NCBI GenBank assembly: GCA_041639705.1
Contig: JBEQBT010000127.1
Location: 1-9,368 of the forward strand
Origin: JARDZI01 sp041639705
GTDB lineage: Bacteria > Bacillota > Clostridia > Clostridiales > Caloramatoraceae
Direction of reading: 5' to 3'
DNA: 9,368 bases
Shown one piece after another: positions 6,612-9,368 of this stretch (its first letter is position 1; every line of letters begins with the position of its first letter). The position numbers and the translations under genes were made by a program. Below the pieces are notes generated by a model. It saw nothing but the letters and a program-made list of their open reading frames with translations. It was not told where the DNA came from and did no database searches.

Positions 6612-6680
6612 GAATCTTGTTAAATAATTATGCATGGATTTTACTTTTGTATATTTCTTAGAAGAATATGTAGTGAACTC

Positions 6681-6770
6681 GTTCAGCTAAAGCTGAACAT
6701 TGAGACTTCGGTGGGGGACTCTACCCCACCGAAGCAGAAAAGTAGAACTCCCACTTATAGAAGTGGGAGT
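6681..6770 (+). ncRNA. Three tandem hairpins, candidate structured RNA or IS200/IS605-type end
   Basis: Three perfect stem-loops occur in 90 bases. GTTCAGC/GCTGAAC (6681-6687 with 6692-6698) comes first. Next is an 11-bp GC-rich stem starting CTTCGG (6706-6716 with 6724-6734). Last is a 10-bp stem ACTCCCACTT/AAGTGGGAGT (6747-6756 with 6761-6770). The last hairpin has the form of subterminal hairpins at IS200/IS605 transposon ends and is similar to the one at 7587-7605. A near-consensus promoter lies about 65 bases upstream of the first stem. A 50-codon frame (6630-6782) crosses the hairpins but has no ribosome binding site. The two readings, not exclusive, are a small RNA with its own promoter and the right end of a deleted transposon. 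Confidence 0.5.
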
Positions 6771-6797
6771 CTTAAAATTTGAATAAAATTGACCAAT

Positions 6798-6825
6798 CAA
6801 GGAGAACTGCAGGATTATCTTCTTG
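6798..6825 (+). promoter_or_regulatory. Candidate leader hairpin and promoter region before the small gene
   Basis: CAAGGAGA (6798-6805) can pair with TCTTCTTG (6818-6825), eight pairs including one G-U, around a 12-base loop. The left arm contains an AGGAGA Shine-Dalgarno-like core with no start codon near it. TTGACC (6789-6794) and GATTAT (6813-6818), spacing 18, could be an overlapping promoter. The region lies 90 bases ahead of the gene at 6915 and may regulate it. Confidence 0.25.
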
Positions 6826-6914
6826 TAATGGACGAATAATATACAATATATTATGCATATATATACATTGATAAAATCCTATTTACAAATACATTTGAAG
6901 GGGGTGAGAGAAGG

Positions 6915-7187
6915 GTGTATAGTTTATCATTTTTTGAAGCAATAGAAAAATGTGCTAATGGTGATGGTTTCATTAGAGGTGATAAGTTTAGAGATGGAGT
7001 TTATGTAAAAAAGCAAGGTGAAACTCTAATAGCAATTGATGCATTTAATTCAAATAAAGTCATTGGTAACTTTTTCATAAGCACAGAAATTATGGCTCAA
7101 AAATATAAGTTATTTGATTGCGTATTAGTTGAAGAATTACAAAATGACAAGGGTAAGCTGGTTTTCCTTCACAATAAAGCCTCCTGA
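6915..7187 (+). CDS. Small hypothetical protein, weakly Tad2/DUF2829-like
   Basis: A 90-residue soluble protein starting at GTG 6915, with AAGGGGGTG at 6898-6906 eight bases upstream; no alternative start near the beginning is better. It opens with SFFEAIEKCANGDGFIRG and continues with short beta-type stretches (YVKKQGETLIAID, VIGNFFIS), then EIMAQKYKLFD. The order of an N-terminal helix 'FxEAIxxxxxG', a basic residue, a beta core and a closing 'xDI...DW/F' segment resembles the DUF2829 family, some members of which (Tad2) bind the Thoeris cyclic-nucleotide signal. The usual Trp residues are missing, so this is only a resemblance. A near-perfect terminator follows, so it is monocistronic, and it is flanked on both sides by structured non-coding elements. 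Confidence 0.6.
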   Translation: MYSLSFFEAIEKCANGDGFIRGDKFRDGVYVKKQGETLIAIDAFNSNKVIGNFFISTEIMAQKYKLFDCVLVEELQNDKGKLVFLHNKAS

Positions 7188-7224
7188 ATTTATAACAGAA
7201 ATAAAAATATTGTTAGTGAAATAA

Positions 7225-7272
7225 ACTAGCCTTTTAAGTAATTAAGAACTATAAATTACTTAAAAGGCTAGT
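7225..7272 (+). terminator. Strong intrinsic terminator
   Basis: A perfect 19-bp inverted repeat (7225-7243 with 7254-7272) around a 10-base loop, followed by TTTTAATTTT. It lies 37 bases after the stop of the small gene and is the clearest terminator in the window. The A-rich left side may let it work on the other strand too. Confidence 0.85.
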
Positions 7273-7369
7273 TTTAATTTTGGGATTTTTAACCTAATGC
7301 ACAAGAAGTCCTCCATCCTCTAAGTTGGAGGATGAATTGATGACCCTTGAGGAATACCTAAACTTGTGC

Positions 7370-7493
7370 TACCTTAGGTATATGATAGTTCTTTGACAAC
7401 TAGATATATTAGGTTGTATAGAGAAACCGATAAACTCTAAATGCGAAAACCAAGCAATGAGTTTTTCCTTCTATACGTAAAATATCTAAGGTA
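7370..7493 (+). ncRNA. Nested long-range RNA structure, 5' half of the element
   Basis: Three helices nest inside each other. The outermost is a 12-bp helix (7370-7381 with 7482-7493) including one G-U; next are GTATAGA/TCTATAC (7416-7422 with 7470-7476) and AAACTC/GAGTTT (7432-7437 with 7459-7464), enclosing a possible TGC/GCA closing pair. The nesting argues for a folded RNA rather than random AT-rich DNA. I could not match it to a known class, and the P7/P3 core of a group I intron is not evident. Confidence 0.45.
7393..7422 (+). promoter_or_regulatory. Candidate promoter inside the element
   Basis: A perfect TTGACA (7393-7398) is followed after 18 bases by TATAGA (7417-7422). Transcription would start near 7430 and run through the omega-RNA-like scaffold to the right end, giving an RNA of roughly 185 bases. 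The -10 overlaps one arm of the GTATAGA/TCTATAC helix. Confidence 0.4.
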
Positions 7494-7614
7494 CTAAAGA
7501 AACCGACATTATCGGCATCTAGGGCAGGGACTGCCCGAAGTTACGCTTGAGGAGACTGAGGTTACGAAGTCGTGGAGTCAAGAAGCCACCACTTCTAAAG
7601 TGGTGAGTAGTTCA
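7494..7614 (+). ncRNA. Omega-RNA-like scaffold at the element's right end
   Basis: Three stem-loops in series: CCGA/TCGG (7503-7506 with 7512-7515), GGGCA/TGCCC (7522-7526 with 7532-7536, five-base loop) and the terminal CACCACTT/AAGTGGTG. The linker carries GAAGTTACGCTTGAGGAGAC and a second GGTTACGAAG. This series, ending in 'CAAGAAGCC-hairpin-GTAGTTCA', resembles the guide RNA (omega-RNA) encoded at the 3' end of tnpB in IS605-family transposons, where the guide would be read from flanking DNA after about 7614. No tnpB is present in the window. Resemblance is by pattern only. Confidence 0.45.
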
Positions 7615-7705
7615 CTAATAAAATAAATAACCTGTGTGATGTATATACTATTATAAATCATATTTTGATATCTGTTGGATAATAAATATTGATAGAAAAA
7701 ATTTA

Positions 7706-7752
7706 TTATAAGATATAGAAAATTATACTAAAACATATTATAATATAAATGA
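7706..7752 (+). promoter_or_regulatory. Upstream region of the NROR operon: weak PerR-box-like and -10-like sequences
   Basis: TATACT (7724-7729) and TATAAT (7739-7744) are -10-like, but the first has a poor -35 and the second lies too close to the ribosome binding site GAGGTG (7751-7756). TTATAAGATATAGAA (7706-7720) and TTATAATATAAATGA (7738-7752) each match 10 of the 14 fixed positions of the PerR box consensus. In Clostridium acetobutylicum, NROR and rubredoxin are under PerR control, which makes this worth noting, but AT-rich DNA gives such matches by chance. Confidence 0.25.
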
Positions 7753-7761
7753 GGTGATTAC

Positions 7762-8949
7762 ATGGAAAAAGTAATTATTATCGGTGGAGGTATTGCAGGT
7801 CTCACAGCAGCTGAAACCATAAGGAAAAGTAATAGTGAGGTTAAAGTTTCCATCATAACTGACGAAGATTACTACCCCTACAGTAGGATTAAACTTAGTA
7901 AATATATTAATTCAGATATTAATTTTGATGATCTGTATATACATAAGCAAAGCTGGTATGATGATATGAATATAGACATCATACCTTCAAGGAAGGTTGA
8001 AAAAATTGATTCCACAAACAAAGAAGTAAAGCTGGACAATGGAGATACATTAAACTATGATAAATTAATAATTGCAATTGGAGGATATAATTTTGTTCCA
8101 CCATTTCCAAATGTAAATTTAAAAGGGGTATTTAGTGTTAGAAATATCCATGATATTAAACAGATTCAAGACCATATAAGAGAGAATAAAGTTAAAAACA
8201 TTGGAATAATTGGAGGAGGGCTTCTTGGAATAGAGGCAGCATGGGGACTAAAGTCCAATGGAGACTATAATATTTCCATAATCGAGACTGCTCCAAGACT
8301 TTTACCAAGACAGTTAGATGAAGAAGGCTCTCTAATACTGGAAAAATTAATAAATGATAATGGCATTACAGTTTACAAGGGAGATGGAGTAAAAGAAATA
8401 AGTGGAGAAGGACTTGTTAGTGGAATAGCACTGAACAGTGGAGCTACAGTAGAAGCTGAGTTGGTTATTGTTTCCACAGGTATAAGGAGTAATCTATCCC
8501 TTGCAAAGGAAATAGATATTCCTACAAACAGAGGAATAGTTGTTGATAAATATATGAAAACAAACAGTGATGATATTTTTGCAGCAGGTGACTGTGCTGA
8601 ATATAATGGAATGGTATATGGGATTTGGCCTGTTGCTACAGAACAAGGAAAAATAGCTGGACTAAATGCCATAGGTATAAATGAGGAGTATAAGGAAATA
8701 GTTCCATCTAATATGCTTCAGGTAATGGGAGTTAATGTATTTCAGGCAGGAGATATTAGTGAAAGCAACAGGACTGTAAAGTATGATAATGGACTTTATG
8801 CAAAGCTATTTTTTAAGGACAACTCCATTTGGGGAGCAATATTGATTGGAGACACTAAAAAAGGATTTGCACTAAAAAGGGCTATAGAAGAAAAAAGAGA
8901 TTTTAGCAGAGAAATATCTAGTGATATTAATCTGTTATCTATAATATAG
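7762..8949 (+). CDS. nroR: NADH:rubredoxin oxidoreductase (FAD)
   Basis: A 395-residue FAD/NAD(P)-dependent disulphide-reductase-fold protein that passes electrons from NADH to rubredoxin. Visible features are the N-terminal FAD dinucleotide motif GGGIAG (8-13), the central NAD motif GGGLLG (151-156), the second FAD motif DIFAAGDCAE (271-280), and the ATG-like IIAIGG (103-108). The C-terminal ~80 residues form the small domain seen in clostridial NROR. The rubredoxin gene begins 32 bases downstream, which strongly supports this identity over related nitrite-reductase or ferredoxin-reductase flavoproteins. The start ATG 7762 has GAGGTG at 7751-7756. In clostridia this pair supplies electrons to rubrerythrins and flavodiiron proteins that reduce oxygen and peroxide; those partners are not in the window. 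The stop codon overlaps a 14-bp palindrome. Confidence 0.88.
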   Translation: MEKVIIIGGGIAGLTAAETIRKSNSEVKVSIITDEDYYPYSRIKLSKYINSDINFDDLYIHKQSWYDDMNIDIIPSRKVEKIDSTNKEVKLDNGDTLNYDKLIIAIGGYNFVPPFPNVNLKGVFSVRNIHDIKQIQDHIRENKVKNIGIIGGGLLGIEAAWGLKSNGDYNISIIETAPRLLPRQLDEEGSLILEKLINDNGITVYKGDGVKEISGEGLVSGIALNSGATVEAELVIVSTGIRSNLSLAKEIDIPTNRGIVVDKYMKTNSDDIFAAGDCAEYNGMVYGIWPVATEQGKIAGLNAIGINEEYKEIVPSNMLQVMGVNVFQAGDISESNRTVKYDNGLYAKLFFKDNSIWGAILIGDTKKGFALKRAIEEKRDFSREISSDINLLSII

Positions 8950-8960
8950 GCAATTGCCTA
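8947..8960. repeat. Perfect 14-bp palindrome at the NROR stop codon
   Basis: TAGGCAATTGCCTA begins at the TAG stop of the oxidoreductase gene and lies in the 32-base gap before rubredoxin. With no loop it would be a poor RNA hairpin, so it is more likely a protein-binding palindrome or chance. Confidence 0.4.
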
Positions 8961-8981
8961 AATGATTTAAGGAGGAATAAT

Positions 8982-9140
8982 ATGGATAAGTATGTTTGCA
9001 CAGCATGTGGTTATGTTTATGACCCAGAACTAGGTGATCCAGACAGTGGAGTAGCACCAGGAACAAAATTTGAGGATATTCCAGAGGATTGGGTTTGCCC
9101 ACTTTGCGGAGTATCAAAAGCTGACTTCGAGAAGATGTAA
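8982..9140 (+). CDS. rd: Rubredoxin
   Basis: A 52-residue small iron electron carrier, the usual rubredoxin length. The iron is held by two Cys pairs, C6-x2-C9 (VCTACGYVYDP) and C39-x2-C42 (WVCPLCGVSK), both canonical. GDPDSGVAPGTKF and the EDIPEDW segment between them are also typical. ATG 8982 has an ideal GGAGG at 8971-8975. It is translated from the same mRNA as its likely reductase just upstream, and a strong terminator follows 16 bases after the stop. It accepts electrons from NROR and hands them to oxygen- or peroxide-reducing enzymes in the cytoplasm. Confidence 0.97.
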   Translation: MDKYVCTACGYVYDPELGDPDSGVAPGTKFEDIPEDWVCPLCGVSKADFEKM

Positions 9141-9156
9141 TCATATATTAAGCAGC

Positions 9157-9202
9157 AAAAGACCAGGTAAGAGGGAAGTAAAACCCTTCTACCTGGTCTT
9201 TT
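9157..9202 (+). terminator. Intrinsic terminator after rubredoxin
   Basis: A 13-bp stem AAAAGACCAGGTA/TACCTGGTCTTTT (9157-9169 with 9190-9202), with extra pairing of GGG and CCC inside the loop. The A-rich left arm and T-rich right arm suit termination in both directions. It closes the NROR-rubredoxin operon. Confidence 0.88.
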
Positions 9203-9276
9203 AAATTTCTAATGCAACAACTTTTATTGCAATAATATGTTCTTTTAAAAAAGTAAAAATAAATACTATACAGTAG

Positions 9277-9306
9277 TTGACATTTAACCCTCAAATTGAG
9301 TAGAAT
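9277..9306 (+). promoter_or_regulatory. Near-consensus promoter pointing out of the window
   Basis: TTGACA (9277-9282), an 18-base spacer and TAGAAT (9301-9306) match 11 of 12 consensus bases. Transcription would start near 9313. No start codon with a ribosome binding site appears before the window ends, so the target lies beyond 9368. Confidence 0.5.
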
Positions 9307-9368
9307 TGTGTATATAGTATATGCTTTTGGAATATATATTTATCATCATTATTAATTTTATTCACATT

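Larger units (their letters stand above)
7290..7614 (+). mobile_element. Deleted IS200/IS605-type element (PATE/MITE-like) without tnpA or tnpB
   Basis: The left part has CAAGAAGTCC at 7302-7311 followed by a hairpin CATCCTC/GAGGATG (7314-7320 with 7328-7334). The right part has CAAGAAGCC at 7579-7587 followed by an 8-bp hairpin CACCACTT/AAGTGGTG (7587-7594 with 7598-7605) and then AGTAGTTCAC. Hairpins placed a few bases inside each end and a right end of the form 'CAAGAAGCC-hairpin-AGTTCA' are the look of IS200/IS605 elements, whose right end is also the 3' end of the TnpB guide RNA. Nothing between the ends codes for protein, so this would be a non-autonomous derivative mobilised in trans. 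Exact ends are uncertain: 7288-7292 reads TTTAA, a plausible target-adjacent motif, and the right end is placed near 7614. Family inferred from memory of such ends, without a database search. Confidence 0.55.

Noticed and set aside
6630..6782. A 50-codon open frame crossing the three-hairpin tract
   Set aside because: It has no ribosome binding site, and its second half is simply the translation of perfect hairpins. A decayed tnpB C-terminus is conceivable but cannot be supported.
7290..7614. Group I intron (IStron) reading of the whole element
   Set aside because: The nested helices are suggestive, but I could not find the conserved P7/guanosine-site strand pair or a P1 splice-site helix, so it is kept as a possibility in the findings and not called.
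8373..8672. Minus-strand 99-codon frame within the FAD oxidoreductase gene
   Set aside because: It is antisense to a well-supported gene, with low-complexity Ser/Pro/Ile composition and no ribosome binding site.
7762..8949. Nitrite reductase-type or ferredoxin reductase flavoprotein
   Set aside because: The fold is shared, but the length of 395 residues, the lack of extra domains and the adjoining rubredoxin gene favour NADH:rubredoxin oxidoreductase.
8935..9144. Minus-strand 69-codon frame opposite rubredoxin
   Set aside because: It is the complement of a textbook rubredoxin gene, with no start signals of its own.

Overview
The window is AT-rich, with strong GGAGG-type ribosome binding sites. 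Its genes (an [FeFe]-hydrogenase, a short old-yellow-enzyme reductase, a rubredoxin with its NADH reductase) point to a strictly anaerobic Firmicute, most likely Clostridium or a close relative. This is inferred from gene content and sequence style; no rRNA or tRNA is present. A run of ten Ns at 1245-1254 shows that this is a draft scaffold.

Layout. (1) 1-774: the 3' part of an [FeFe]-hydrogenase gene whose 5' end lies outside the window. (2) 775-1888: two imperfect direct repeats of about 56 bp, then a REP-associated tyrosine (RAYT/Y1, HUH) transposase gene that looks broken only because of the assembly gap. (3) 1889-2577: a gene-poor AT-rich stretch holding a 40-codon zinc-ribbon remnant on the minus strand. 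(4) 2578-4105: a two-gene operon of a small FMN nitroreductase and an OYE-family flavin oxidoreductase. (5) 4106-4735: hairpins, a decayed and frameshifted GGDEF fragment, a strong terminator, and a small hydrophilic minus-strand gene. (6) 4973-6495: a YgjP-type zinc metallopeptidase, then a protein that appears to join an N-terminal HEPN-like segment (R-N-x3-H) to a CBS pair. (7) 6496-7620: a near-consensus promoter followed by three tandem hairpins, a small hypothetical gene with weak Tad2/DUF2829 resemblance, a near-perfect terminator, and a non-coding element of about 320 bp. That element has the look of an IS200/IS605 transposon that lost tnpA and tnpB but kept its end hairpins and an omega-RNA-like scaffold. 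(8) 7762-9140: an NADH:rubredoxin oxidoreductase and rubredoxin operon ending in a clear terminator. A near-consensus promoter at 9277-9306 points out of the window.

How it fits together. The coding part is anaerobic redox metabolism: hydrogen metabolism, flavin reductases, and the NADH-to-rubredoxin electron line that in clostridia feeds oxygen and peroxide reduction. Between these housekeeping blocks sit traces of single-strand (HUH) transposons: one RAYT gene with repeats and at least two IS200/IS605-type hairpin relics. The most interesting items are the orphan omega-RNA-like element (7290-7614), the independently promoted three-hairpin RNA candidate (6583-6781), and the HEPN-like/CBS fusion (5785-6495).
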